From an uncultured Oleiphilaceae bacterium (GTDB taxonomy: Bacteria > Pseudomonadota > Gammaproteobacteria > Pseudomonadales > Oleiphilaceae): 64,000 nt of DNA. Shown piece after piece: positions 49,858-60,851 of the stretch. The translations under genes were made by a program, and so were the position numbers. The stretch covers positions 176,645 to 240,644 of the forward strand of contig CAJXUY010000005.1 in the NCBI GenBank assembly GCA_913060665.1. The letters run 5' to 3'. Position 1 is the first letter of the stretch; each line of letters opens with the position of its first letter. The notes beneath the pieces are model-generated. The model saw only the letters and a program-made list of their open reading frames with translations, was not told the origin of the DNA and made no database searches.

Positions 49858-50391
49858 ATGACCGATTTTGATCTACCTGAAGAGTTTGATGAAGAACATA
49901 TCATTAGTAAAACCTCTATCAAACGTGATATGCACGAGCTTCAGGCTCTAGGAAAGCGCTTAACTGAACTCAAGCCGAATCAACTCAACAAAGTCCCTTT
50001 GAGCGAGACACTTAGAAAGGCCGTAGAAGAATCTAAACGAATTACGAAACGAGAAGCAACCAGAAGGCATATGCAGTACATTGGCAAACTCATGCGTGAC
50101 GAAGATGCGGAAGCTATTCAAAACGCTGTTGACCTTTTTGATGCTAGCAGCAAAGCCTTTGCACAAGCACTTCACGCTCTTGAGCGCTGGAGAGACCGTC
50201 TTATAGAAGGTGGCAATGATTGCTTATCTGAATACTTCGATGATCACCCAAACGCCGATATCCAACACCTAAGACAACTCGTACGTAACGCAAAGAAAGA
50301 TGTTAAGAACGAGAAAAACACAGGGTCATCGAAAAAGCTCTTCAAATACTTACGATCAATTGACGATATGGATACAGAAGTAAATATATAA
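49858..50391 (+). CDS. darP: Ribosome-associated protein DarP (YjgA, DUF615)
   Basis: 177 residues (E. coli 183), mostly charged helices: SKTSIKRDMHELQALGKRLT, then ATRRHMQYIGKLMRDED. DarP takes part in late 50S subunit assembly. In pseudomonads it lies between tldD and pmbA; here neither is present, mgtE precedes it and the nitrilase gene converges on it 81 bases away. The AGGAAAGA ribosome site is good. Confidence 0.93.
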   Translation: MTDFDLPEEFDEEHIISKTSIKRDMHELQALGKRLTELKPNQLNKVPLSETLRKAVEESKRITKREATRRHMQYIGKLMRDEDAEAIQNAVDLFDASSKAFAQALHALERWRDRLIEGGNDCLSEYFDDHPNADIQHLRQLVRNAKKDVKNEKNTGSSKKLFKYLRSIDDMDTEVNI

Positions 50392-50472
50392 GGTGTATCC
50401 GTTCGAACAGCAAAAAACTTAGATAGGGTGCACTATACGCGGCACCTCTTGCTTCCTGTTTCGTTTTCCCGG

Positions 50473-51324
50473 TTATATTCTTCGATGAGACGAAACGGGC
50501 ATAGCTGCCCTTAAATCTGAGAGTACACTCAGATCAATATCAGCACTGATAACGCCCACCCCTTCCTCTGCCACCGCAAGTACTTTCCCCCAAGGGTCTA
50601 TGATCATTGAGTGCCCCCAGGTCTCACGACCTTTAGAATGCATGCCTGTTTGATTTGCGGCAACAATATAACACTGGTTTTCAATGGCCCGTGCTCTTAA
50701 CAACACCTCCCAATGAGCCTCACCTGTTTTATGGGTGAAAGCAGCCGGAACGGTTATTATCTGAGCGCCCTGTTTGGTCAGCAATGCATATAACTCAGGA
50801 AACCTTAGGTCATAACAGATCGATAAACCAAGCATTCCTATTGGGCTATTAACCACTTCCGCGGATGAACCAGCTTCAAACTGTGAAGATTCGCGATATG
50901 ACCCGTAGCTATCGCCTACATCTACATCAAATAAGTGTATTTTGTCGTAACGGGTAACTTCTTTCCCCTGATTATCATACACCCAGCAAGCAGAACGGAC
51001 CCTCTCAATAACCTCTGATCCATCCGGTCTGACTGAGCATGGAATAGAGCCTGCCACGATCCATACGTTCAATCTAGCCGCTAAACAAGATATAAAATGC
51101 CTAACGTCACCAGACTCAGCGGCCTCCTGCTGACCCAATTCAAGTGCAGCATTACCATCAAACAACGAAAAATTCTCTGGTAAAAGCACAAGCATTGCTT
51201 GGTGATCACGAACAGCATCACCCACTAACCTTTCTACTGTATCTAGGTTTGCTTGTTTATTATCGCCACTCGTCATTTGGATGACCGCTACACGGCACAA
51301 TGAAGAATTATTAGTCTCTGCCAT
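50473..51324 (-). CDS. Carbon-nitrogen hydrolase (nitrilase superfamily, Nit2-like)
   Basis: 283 residues with the full Glu-Lys-Cys triad: LLPENFSLF (Glu near 51), RYDKIHLFDVDV (Lys near 120) and LSICYDLRFPELY (Cys near 155). Overall closest to the Nit/YbeM group that may act as omega-amidases, e.g. on deaminated glutathione; substrate not shown. It overlaps the stop of yhdP by one base (TAATG), as usual in this gene string. tldD, usually next, is missing. Confidence 0.93.
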   Translation of the reverse strand: MAETNNSSLCRVAVIQMTSGDNKQANLDTVERLVGDAVRDHQAMLVLLPENFSLFDGNAALELGQQEAAESGDVRHFISCLAARLNVWIVAGSIPCSVRPDGSEVIERVRSACWVYDNQGKEVTRYDKIHLFDVDVGDSYGSYRESSQFEAGSSAEVVNSPIGMLGLSICYDLRFPELYALLTKQGAQIITVPAAFTHKTGEAHWEVLLRARAIENQCYIVAANQTGMHSKGRETWGHSMIIDPWGKVLAVAEEGVGVISADIDLSVLSDLRAAMPVSSHRRI

Positions 51325-54300
51325 TACTCTTCCCTCCTCCTTTGACTAGGTGTCATACCATCAAACGTTTCAGTACGATCAAATACATTTTTTAACGTTA
51401 TTTCAGGATCATCCCAACTGCCTTTCATTTCATAAGTCGCACTAGTTAGCTTACTCAACGGTTCTCCCAGTAGCTTATCAATCACCCAAACTGCTCCACC
51501 AATCTGTGGAGCGCCTAAAAACAACGCTGCTAACGGTAAATTTTTGGTTAAGGGCAATACCACCACCATATCCATATCCAGCGTTTCATCTTTTAAATTA
51601 GCAGTGCCTGTAAATTTATACGCGCTAGAAGGTCCTTGCAACGCTAGCGGCTTCTCTAACGTTAACGTACCTTTATCCATACGCGCCACACCTTCAATTC
51701 GATCATAACCTAGCCCTTTCTGATAAAGGTCGGAAAAGTCCAAGGTTAACCGACGCGTTATCGCCTCCGCGTTGAGTATCCCAAACACCTTAAAGGCTTC
51801 AGTGGCACTTTTAGTATCCAGCAAAGTTCCATTTTCTACTATGAGGACAATCCGGCCTGATAAATCTGCCAACTCAAAGTCCGTTGGAGCACCACTCCAA
51901 ACCACTGAAATATCGGATGAAAAATGCTCACTCGTTAACGATTCCGGTTTATTAACCGCTTTTGATACAGCAGCGACGTCTCCGCCATCAACCGTCGCTG
52001 TTAGAATACTTGTACTGGTACCATAGACATCCTTCATCCAACTGAGACGCCCCTGTAAATGTGCGCCAGCGAGCGAGCCCTTAATATCTTTTGCCACTAC
52101 ACCATTATCTTTACGAACGAAGTCCGCTGACCACTGCCCATATCTGACGTTATCGATCATCAAATCCTCAATCAGTAACGTCATTTCAGGCACGTCAAAA
52201 GGTGAAAGATCCTTCCCAAGAGAGTTAGGATTTTCCGTGCTAAGTTGAACCCTCTGGATGGCAAAATCAGGCTTTTGGTTTTCTGGTGGCAGATATATAG
52301 TGCCTTCTACATCGTCCCCCTTCAAAACAACAGACCACTCACCAGCTTCAGGCTGTATTACGATATCAACGGCATTAAACAACTGATCATAGATGTTCAA
52401 TTTGGCAATTTTGAGAATAAGTTTTTTTACAAGGTTGTCGTTATCGCCATCAACGTTTGATGATAAATAATCGATCCACGGCGCGACGACTAACTGTTCC
52501 AATGCGCCTGTAATAATAAACCCTTTTTCAGCCAATACATCAACGTCGCCATCCCCAATAAATAATCCACCTTCTTTAAACTCACCATTATCGAATATGG
52601 CTTTAACGTTCGCGAGGCTATCTAGCTGCGCATCAAGCGATACAACACCATCATCTATTGCCATTTGAATCGTAAGCGGCGCCGTATCATCTGGTTTTTT
52701 AGTCAAAGGGTCAGGAAGAGATATTTCTATTCCTGATAAAGGACTCGTCAGAGTAAACAATGCCTCATTGCCTTTGTCACTTGAAAGGTCTAATGAAGCG
52801 GTATAGACAGACTGGCCTGATACAGGAACGTTACTGGGTAACGAAAAATGATCTGAAAGCCCAGAGATACTCATACCTCCGGTTAAAACAAGATTCGTAT
52901 TCATCATATTGGGCATAACATCTGACTGAATATTGAGTAACGCCGGATGCCCGAAAACGTCCAACTTCACGCGCTCGGCATTAATACCCCTGCTACTCGA
53001 TAAAGTAGCCAATCCGTTAACATGCTCAAAAATAAGATCAGTGGGTCGATGTTTAAATTTCGCCTTCTTTACATCGAAAGTAAGGTCATAATTAACACCC
53101 AAGTCCATATTGTGGAGCGGGACACCCAGCTCAACATTGACGTCAAACTCACCTTGAATCATCAGCTGTTCAGATATCTGACGCGTATGCTCCTTTACCG
53201 GGGAGTCATCCAACCAATACTTAAGGTCTGCATTGCTGGGTTGAGTATGGGTTACTACCTTTAACCAAGATTCAGCCGTACTATTATTCGGCTGCAGTTC
53301 TACTTGAGTACCTGTTAATGGAGCCCCTCTAAAACTTACCTCAGGCGCATTGATTTTTAAGTAACCGTTTTGCACGAATATTTTGCTGTTGAGCCCTTCC
53401 AGTTCAGGCCAACTTGAATCAAATAGTAGGCGTGCCTCAGATGTATTAAATACCATCGACGAAGTAAAGCTATTCGCGGGTGCATCACCTTCAATTGACC
53501 CATAACCGACATAAAGTCCACTTTCGACCACCCCCCCTTTGATCGATGACCTGAGCCAGTTATAAATACCTTCATCCACAACATGAGAAGGCACAAGCTG
53601 ATGGGCTTTTGAAGCATCCAGGTCATTAATTCCCACCTTCAATGCTAAAACATCCTCTTCTGTATCAGACAACAACAGAGAAAACGCACCAAATACTAAA
53701 CTCTCTTCAGTTAGGTATAGATTAATTCCCGAAGACGTTACGTTAATATCGCCTGAGGCAGCAATATCCCAATTAACAACGACCTGGCTTTTTTCAAATG
53801 ACCAGCCATCTAGAAATAAGTTTGGAAACGATAATGTAAAGTCATCACTATCAACAAAAACAGTTCCTTGTCGGTCATCAAGCGACAAGTAGCCTGTCAT
53901 TCCTGTGCCACCTGGAGCACCCCCCACCGCCAAAGACGAAACATCTTCGATATTGGCTTCCAACTTAAATAGAGGTGCAGGCGGCTCATCGCCTAATCGC
54001 AAATCTCGCACCAATGGAACAACCAACTCCACATTAGTTAAACTTCCACCTGGTCGATAGTCTTCCAGCTGCTGCTGACCCTTTCGAGGCAAAATGTCTG
54101 TCGCTAACAATAATTCCGTCAGCATTGACACATTAACATGCTGACCGCTGGCACTAACTTGCTTGTCTGAAAAATAAATAGAGTATCCCGCTGGGGACCA
54201 ACGGTAGTCCGTCCATTCCATAGAAAGGTCATAGAGCGACAAAACACTGCTATCACCCTGTTGGCTCCAAAAAATATCAGCTTTGATATTTTGTAACGGA

Positions 54301-55202
54301 GGGACTAACCCGTTGCCGTTTTTCCATTGTAAGGTTTCAGCATCCACCTCCCCTTGCAGCGATAATACCTCTCCTTTAAGAAAATCTAGCCACAACCGTC
54401 CCGATGCGTCTATCTTTTCTAGATGAACACCTTGCCACTGATACGCACCCAAATGTTGATTAAGTAATGGGCCCGATGCCCAGTCTAAGTATAGTTTTCC
54501 GGTAAACTCACTCGATAAAACCCAACCTGCTCCTTTCGCTGAGAACCTTACAAAAGGTTGTTTGGTGCTAGTATCTAAGATTTCTCCACTAGCACTAAAT
54601 GCTCTTCCGTCATAGGCCATTATGGCGCTAGGGATAGTCCATGCACTTTTGCTTCCTGTTGAGCTAACAAGGTCTACCTGAATATCGGAAATATATAAGC
54701 TAGGCTGTTCTAACACCGAGAGAATGCTCTTAAAATCAGTTTCTGCAGCGCTATCGTTCACCGGTAACCCTGGCACAGCCCACTCGCCATCACTATTCTG
54801 GCGTAAAGGCAGCGTAACCCCGCTGGCTTCTATTGACTGAAACTGTAGTTTTCCGTGAAGCAGGCTTTGTATGACCGACAAATGAATATAAAAAGAGCCA
54901 ATATGCAATGGAGGGGAGGTACTAGGCTCATTATCAGAGCTATGATTAAGGTCGCTAGGTGTCTTTAGCCTAATATCTGATACGACCAACACGGGGTCAA
55001 GCCAGCGCCAACTGCCTTCGATAGACCCAATAGATACTGGCACACTTAGTTGCTCAGTCAAAAGAAGTTCTAAGTCTGTTTTATAAGACGTAACAAACGG
55101 AAAAAACTGTCTTCCCGCTGCCATATAAGTGGCGACAAGCACCAATAAAAATAGAGCTATCAACCACACCAGGTGAGTTAATCTAACAATCAGTGGATAC
55201 AA
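51324..55202 (-). CDS. yhdP: AsmA-like envelope protein YhdP
   Basis: 1292 residues (E. coli 1266): an N-terminal membrane helix (LVWLIALFLLVLVATYM) and a very long, beta-rich periplasmic part with a DUF3971 core and an AsmA_2-like C-terminus (VARMDKGTLTLEKPLALQGP, then KNLPLAALFLGAPQIGG). YhdP, with TamB and YdbH, carries phospholipids from inner to outer membrane through a long groove. The start is TTG, with GGGGTG eight bases before it. In the usual rng-yhdP-nitrilase order. Confidence 0.94.
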   Translation of the reverse strand: MYPLIVRLTHLVWLIALFLLVLVATYMAAGRQFFPFVTSYKTDLELLLTEQLSVPVSIGSIEGSWRWLDPVLVVSDIRLKTPSDLNHSSDNEPSTSPPLHIGSFYIHLSVIQSLLHGKLQFQSIEASGVTLPLRQNSDGEWAVPGLPVNDSAAETDFKSILSVLEQPSLYISDIQVDLVSSTGSKSAWTIPSAIMAYDGRAFSASGEILDTSTKQPFVRFSAKGAGWVLSSEFTGKLYLDWASGPLLNQHLGAYQWQGVHLEKIDASGRLWLDFLKGEVLSLQGEVDAETLQWKNGNGLVPPLQNIKADIFWSQQGDSSVLSLYDLSMEWTDYRWSPAGYSIYFSDKQVSASGQHVNVSMLTELLLATDILPRKGQQQLEDYRPGGSLTNVELVVPLVRDLRLGDEPPAPLFKLEANIEDVSSLAVGGAPGGTGMTGYLSLDDRQGTVFVDSDDFTLSFPNLFLDGWSFEKSQVVVNWDIAASGDINVTSSGINLYLTEESLVFGAFSLLLSDTEEDVLALKVGINDLDASKAHQLVPSHVVDEGIYNWLRSSIKGGVVESGLYVGYGSIEGDAPANSFTSSMVFNTSEARLLFDSSWPELEGLNSKIFVQNGYLKINAPEVSFRGAPLTGTQVELQPNNSTAESWLKVVTHTQPSNADLKYWLDDSPVKEHTRQISEQLMIQGEFDVNVELGVPLHNMDLGVNYDLTFDVKKAKFKHRPTDLIFEHVNGLATLSSSRGINAERVKLDVFGHPALLNIQSDVMPNMMNTNLVLTGGMSISGLSDHFSLPSNVPVSGQSVYTASLDLSSDKGNEALFTLTSPLSGIEISLPDPLTKKPDDTAPLTIQMAIDDGVVSLDAQLDSLANVKAIFDNGEFKEGGLFIGDGDVDVLAEKGFIITGALEQLVVAPWIDYLSSNVDGDNDNLVKKLILKIAKLNIYDQLFNAVDIVIQPEAGEWSVVLKGDDVEGTIYLPPENQKPDFAIQRVQLSTENPNSLGKDLSPFDVPEMTLLIEDLMIDNVRYGQWSADFVRKDNGVVAKDIKGSLAGAHLQGRLSWMKDVYGTSTSILTATVDGGDVAAVSKAVNKPESLTSEHFSSDISVVWSGAPTDFELADLSGRIVLIVENGTLLDTKSATEAFKVFGILNAEAITRRLTLDFSDLYQKGLGYDRIEGVARMDKGTLTLEKPLALQGPSSAYKFTGTANLKDETLDMDMVVVLPLTKNLPLAALFLGAPQIGGAVWVIDKLLGEPLSKLTSATYEMKGSWDDPEITLKNVFDRTETFDGMTPSQRRREE

Positions 55203-55299
55203 ATTCGTAACACCCCGTCAATTAAGCGGGCTTCCCCTGCTATAAGGTCAACCAGCAAAGACCTGCCAACCTCAATTGAAACATATTCCAGCGAATATG

Positions 55300-56784
55300 C
55301 TAAATTAACACTACGTCATATTGAATCTGACTGTACATTACCTCTACCTGAAATTTAACACTTTTTCCTATAAACGTCTCGAGATCCGCAACATTATCAG
55401 ATTCTTCGTCCAATAACCGGTCAATAACCCCCTGAGATGCCATGACCAAATAACCTGTCGCATCATAAGCTCTATTAATGCGTAAAATTTCTCTTAGTAT
55501 TTCATAGCATACGGTTTCAGAAGTCTTAATATACCCGCTTCCTTCGCATACATTACAAGGCTCACACAATGCCTGCCCCAAGCTTTCAGTGGTTCGCTTA
55601 CGGGTCATCTCTACTAAGCCCAACTCAGATACGCAGCTAAGTTTAGTTTTCGCATGATCACGCTCTAGCATTTTTTCCAACATCCTGAGAACTGAACGCT
55701 GATGCTCCGGATCTTCCATGTCGATAAAATCGAGAATAATGATCCCGCCAAGATTCCGAAGTCGTAACTGTCGACTAATTGCCCTAGCGGCTTCAAGATT
55801 AGTTTTGAATATAGTTTCTTCTAGGTTTCTATGCCCTACAAACCCACCGGTATTGACATCAATCGTTGTCATAGCTTCCGTCTGATCAATAATCAAATAG
55901 CCGCCAGATTTTAACTGTACCTTCCTACCCAGTGCTTTTTGAATTTCATCTTCAACACCATACAGGTCAAAAACAGGACGTTCACCCGGGTAGTATTCGA
56001 GCCTGTCAGTCACATCAATTAAAAACTCTTCAGAAAACGACTTAACGCGCTGAAAACTTTCTTTTGAGTCAATTCGAATTTTTTCTGTTGGCGGCCGGAC
56101 TAAATCTCTAATCGTTCGGATACATAACGGAAGGTCTTGATAGATAACAGAGGGAGCTTTGGCACTCTTTATTTTGTCTTCTACAGAAACCCATAATCTT
56201 TCTAAAAATTTGATATCAGATTTAAGTTCATCCTCGCCAGCTCCATCCGTCACGGTACGCACGATGTAACCCGCTAACGGGGCGTTACTTTCTTGGCGGT
56301 AGCCTTCCACTAAGCTCCTCAAACGTTCACGCTCTTCTTCATCTTCGATGCGCTGAGAAATTCCAACATGATCAGTACCAGGCATATAAACCAAATACCT
56401 TGATGGGATCGATAACTGGGTCGTCAGTCGCGCACCTTTCGTACCAATGGGGTCTTTGGTGACTTGTACAACAAGAGACTGCCCCTCTCGTAATAGCGAA
56501 CTAATATCCGGCACAGGCCTCCCCTGTGTATTGCTATTAGCATCATCCTTGTTATCGGCACGAACAATATCTGAAGCATGAATAAATGCCGCTCGCTCCA
56601 GACCTATCTCTACAAACGCTGCCTCCATACCCGGTAACACTCGAACAACTTTACCTTTATAGATATTGCCAACAATACCTCTACGCCCCGTGCGTTCGAT
56701 ATACACTTCCTGAAGCATACCGTTTTCTACCAAGGCGACTCTAGTTTCAACTGGAGTAACGTTAATAAGAATCTCTTCTGTCAT
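55300..56784 (-). CDS. rng: Ribonuclease G
   Basis: 494 residues from ATG 56784 (MTEEILINVTPVETR), matching the E. coli start and length (489); a GTG two codons earlier is an alternative. N-terminal S1 domain (GNIYKGKVVRVLPGMEAAFV), RNase E/G core with metal-ligand aspartates in TTIDVNTGGFVG and IIILDFIDME, and the zinc-link CEPC. It cuts single-stranded RNA, matures the 5' end of 16S rRNA and turns over mRNA. Between maf and yhdP, same strand. Confidence 0.97.
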   Translation of the reverse strand: MTEEILINVTPVETRVALVENGMLQEVYIERTGRRGIVGNIYKGKVVRVLPGMEAAFVEIGLERAAFIHASDIVRADNKDDANSNTQGRPVPDISSLLREGQSLVVQVTKDPIGTKGARLTTQLSIPSRYLVYMPGTDHVGISQRIEDEEERERLRSLVEGYRQESNAPLAGYIVRTVTDGAGEDELKSDIKFLERLWVSVEDKIKSAKAPSVIYQDLPLCIRTIRDLVRPPTEKIRIDSKESFQRVKSFSEEFLIDVTDRLEYYPGERPVFDLYGVEDEIQKALGRKVQLKSGGYLIIDQTEAMTTIDVNTGGFVGHRNLEETIFKTNLEAARAISRQLRLRNLGGIIILDFIDMEDPEHQRSVLRMLEKMLERDHAKTKLSCVSELGLVEMTRKRTTESLGQALCEPCNVCEGSGYIKTSETVCYEILREILRINRAYDATGYLVMASQGVIDRLLDEESDNVADLETFIGKSVKFQVEVMYSQIQYDVVLI

Positions 56785-56860
56785 ATTCACCTACTCACCA
56801 TAATTCTTATCATTCACTGTTATTCTGTCTAAACAGCACAACACGGCTATCTCACAAATA

Positions 56861-57466
56861 TCATTTTTGCCAAATGGGCACACCCGCCGAACGAAGCATC
56901 TCAGCCACTTCTGCTAACGGAAGCCCAACAACAGCACTGTAGCTGCCCTTAATACTGTCGACAAAGACGGCTCCAAACCCCTGAATACCATAAGCACCCG
57001 CTTTATCTTGAGGCTCTCCCGAATTCCAGTATGCTCGAATTTGCGCCTGATTCAACGTCTGAAACGATACATCTGTTGTCACCAATTGAGTTGTTGAAGT
57101 CGGCTCTTGAGTATCTATACCGTTACTATATGTCGCTATGCAGACCGATGTCATAACTTGATGAACCCGCCCAGATAGCCGGAGTAACATATTTTCTGCA
57201 TCATTATAGTCTTGCGGTTTGCCTAATATGCCATCGTCGGCAATGACACTGGTATCAGCCCCAATAATAGTAAAAGCCTGGGAGCCTTGTTGCGACGCGG
57301 CGCAAGCGAGTACTTTCTCTCGCGCCATTCGGACAACATACGCTGATGGCTGCTCTCCCGCCAAAGGGGTCTCATCTATATCAGCCGACTGAACTCCAAA
57401 TTGAACACCTATCTGAGCCAGCAAGTCTCTACGACGGGGAGATGAAGACGCTAATATTAGTTCCAC
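56861..57466 (-). CDS. maf: Maf family nucleotide pyrophosphatase (YhdE type)
   Basis: 201 residues. The signature ASSSPRRRDLLAQIG is at the N-terminus, then DIDETPL, GADTSVIADDGILGKP and the C-terminal KAGAYGIQGFGA. This branch hydrolyses dTTP, UTP and modified nucleotides and has been tied to septum control. It follows mreD by 12 bases and precedes rng by 76. Confidence 0.96.
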   Translation of the reverse strand: MELILASSSPRRRDLLAQIGVQFGVQSADIDETPLAGEQPSAYVVRMAREKVLACAASQQGSQAFTIIGADTSVIADDGILGKPQDYNDAENMLLRLSGRVHQVMTSVCIATYSNGIDTQEPTSTTQLVTTDVSFQTLNQAQIRAYWNSGEPQDKAGAYGIQGFGAVFVDSIKGSYSAVVGLPLAEVAEMLRSAGVPIWQK

Positions 57467-57478
57467 TTTTACCCCACT

Positions 57479-57958
57479 TTAGCGTAGCTTTAATGTCACT
57501 TTATCAATAAAAAGGTACAGTACAGGCCAAATAACCGCACTCGTAAACGCAGGAAAAAGATACGCCATGCCTGAAACCGAGTCTCCTACTACATTACGAA
57601 TAAGGTGGCCGATCATCAAATGAATCCCCACCACTAAAAAAACAGTGAAAGACTGCTGTATCAATGGGAAAAGCTTGATCCGTTGATGCATTATTAACAC
57701 TAGATACGCCACGACCGCCAAAGACAACGCATTAACGCCCAGTAAGTTACCTTCGAGGATATCTAACACCAAACCTGACGACCAAGCAACCACAACACCC
57801 ACTTTAGCAGGCGACTTAATAACCCAGTAGATGACAACCATCGCCACCCATTCCGGTCGTAAATAGGAAACTGCACTAGGAAGGGCCAAAATGCTAAACA
57901 GAAATGAAGCACTAAAGCAGAAAAAAATAAAAAATGAACTAGCTCTGGTGGCGACCAT
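57479..57958 (-). CDS. mreD: Rod shape-determining membrane protein MreD
   Basis: 159 residues with five membrane helices (FFIFFCFSASFLFSILALP at the start, LFPAFTSAVIWPVLYLFIDK at the end). The segment RPEWVAMVVIYW is typical of MreD. It works with MreC, RodA and PBP2 in side-wall synthesis. The ATG overlaps the mreC stop by one base (TAATG). Confidence 0.94.
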   Translation of the reverse strand: MVATRASSFFIFFCFSASFLFSILALPSAVSYLRPEWVAMVVIYWVIKSPAKVGVVVAWSSGLVLDILEGNLLGVNALSLAVVAYLVLIMHQRIKLFPLIQQSFTVFLVVGIHLMIGHLIRNVVGDSVSGMAYLFPAFTSAVIWPVLYLFIDKVTLKLR

Positions 57959-58851
57959 TACTCAGTGCCTCCTGGCGTGGGTATCGATGCACTTTCTTCG
58001 CCGTTATCTGCGTCTTGGCCATCTATATCGCTTAAATGTTTTGCGACAATTAACACCAGTCGACTACGATTGAGCTGTGCTTTGGGCAAGGCAGTAACCT
58101 TCGCAAAAGGTTGCCCAGGATCATGTTGGACGGAAATAACCTCAGCAACCGGATACCCCGGAGGGAATCTCCCCCCTAGCCCAGAGCTAACAAGTAAATC
58201 CCCTTCCTTGATGTCAGCTGTGTCAGGCACATTAGCAAGCTCAAGAAAATCATAACTGCCATTTCCTAGTGCGATAGCTCTTACACCATTTCGATTCACC
58301 TGAACAGGCACCGCATGACTATTATCAGAGATAAGCAACACCCTACTCGCAAACTCGCTAACCTCAATCACTTGACCAATCAGCCCGCTTGAGTCCAGTA
58401 CTGCCTGCCCTACCATAATCTGATCTGAACGCCCTTTACTCACCATCACATAGTGCTTAAAAGGGTCTGGGCTTACGCCGATAAGTTCTGCCACTTTAAC
58501 CGTATCATCGACAACACCTGAAGCGTTTAGCAACTCTCTCAAGCGCCCGTTCTCAGCCATGATAAAGGCAAACTTTTGTGCTTTTCGTTCAAGCACCAAC
58601 GTTCTGGCTTTCATCGCGTCGACATCTTCTTGTAACTGCTCTCGAGAGGTCGTAACCTCATCGACCCAGTCAACCACCCCTCGCGGTAAATTGCTAAGCC
58701 ATTGCATCGGCGTCAGTGCGGAGCCTAATGCATGGCGAACCTTATCCAAATAATCAAAACGGCTATCTACAAATATAAGAACGCAAGAGAGGACAGCAAC
58801 CAATAACAAACGGTAGCCTAAGTATGGACCCTGAACAAAGATTGTCTTAAT
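57958..58851 (-). CDS. mreC: Rod shape-determining protein MreC, ATT start codon
   Basis: 297 residues if translation starts at ATT 58851. The N-terminus then reads IKTIFVQGPYLGYRLLLVAV, which aligns with the E. coli start MKPIFSRGPSLQIRLILAV, and AAAGGAG is placed six bases before it. The next start candidate, TTG 58809, has no ribosome site and would cut 14 conserved residues. One membrane helix, a coiled coil (about 80-125) and two beta-barrel domains (PVQVNRNGVRAIALGNG, LLVSSGLGGRFPPGYPVAEV) follow. MreC links the MreB filament to the elongasome. A terminator separates it from mreB. Confidence 0.93.
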   Translation of the reverse strand: MKTIFVQGPYLGYRLLLVAVLSCVLIFVDSRFDYLDKVRHALGSALTPMQWLSNLPRGVVDWVDEVTTSREQLQEDVDAMKARTLVLERKAQKFAFIMAENGRLRELLNASGVVDDTVKVAELIGVSPDPFKHYVMVSKGRSDQIMVGQAVLDSSGLIGQVIEVSEFASRVLLISDNSHAVPVQVNRNGVRAIALGNGSYDFLELANVPDTADIKEGDLLVSSGLGGRFPPGYPVAEVISVQHDPGQPFAKVTALPKAQLNRSRLVLIVAKHLSDIDGQDADNGEESASIPTPGGTE

Positions 58852-58966
58852 TGAAGACTCCTTTATTAATATTTAATCAGGACTAGGTTCTAATCAGGTT
58901 TAGCTTAATACGCTAAGCGCAGCAAACTACGTTAATCTACAGCCGAAATACAAGCTACAGAACGTC

Positions 58967-58995
58967 AAAAGCCAGACCTTTGATGTCTGGCTTTT
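58967..58995 (-). terminator. Intrinsic terminator after mreB
   Basis: Minus strand: AAAAGCCAGAC-ATCAAAG-GTCTGGCTTTT, an 11-bp perfect stem whose lower part is the A/T-run. It lies 18 bases after the mreB stop and about 115 bases before mreC, so mreC-mreD-maf-rng would be transcribed by partial read-through or from a separate promoter. Confidence 0.88.
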
Positions 58996-59013
58996 AAATT
59001 ATCGATATTCAAC

Positions 59014-60465
<1,452 letters not shown>

Positions 60466-60753
60466 GTGTCGATAAAACGCGAAGACGCAGAAAACATTGC
60501 CCGACTGGCAAAACTGCAAATCAGCGATGAACAACTGGAAAAAATTACTGGTGATCTGTCCAATATATTGAGTTTGGTAGACCAATTAAAGGCGGCTAAT
60601 ACACAGGACATCGAGCCAATGGCTCACCCAATGGATGCTGTTCAGCGCCTTCGTCCAGATCATATAACAGAAACGGACAACCGAGAAGCGTTTCAGAAAA
60701 TAGCCCCCGCAACAGAAGAGGGCCTATATCTCGTACCCAAGGTTATTGAATGA
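60466..60753 (+). CDS. gatC: Glutamyl-tRNA(Gln)/aspartyl-tRNA(Asn) amidotransferase subunit C
   Basis: 95 residues from a GTG with AGAGGGAG before it. SIKREDAENIARLAKLQISD, DLSNILSLVDQL, the conserved VQRLRPDHI and the C-terminal LYLVPKVIE are the GatC pattern. It wraps around and stabilises GatA-GatB. First gene of gatC-gatA-gatB; having these genes means the organism makes Gln-tRNA and/or Asn-tRNA by amidation. Confidence 0.96.
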   Translation: MSIKREDAENIARLAKLQISDEQLEKITGDLSNILSLVDQLKAANTQDIEPMAHPMDAVQRLRPDHITETDNREAFQKIAPATEEGLYLVPKVIE

Positions 60754-60851
60754 GTATTATTGAACTGTGATCGGGTGCTCATGTTCAAACTACAGCACAC
60801 TCACAACCCAATAATGAATACTATCGTCAAACTCTAAAGATCAAATTTGCC

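Noticed and set aside
50430..50460. GGTGC/GCACC hairpin between darP and the nitrilase gene as a terminator
   Set aside because: Only five pairs, large loop and no clean T-run.
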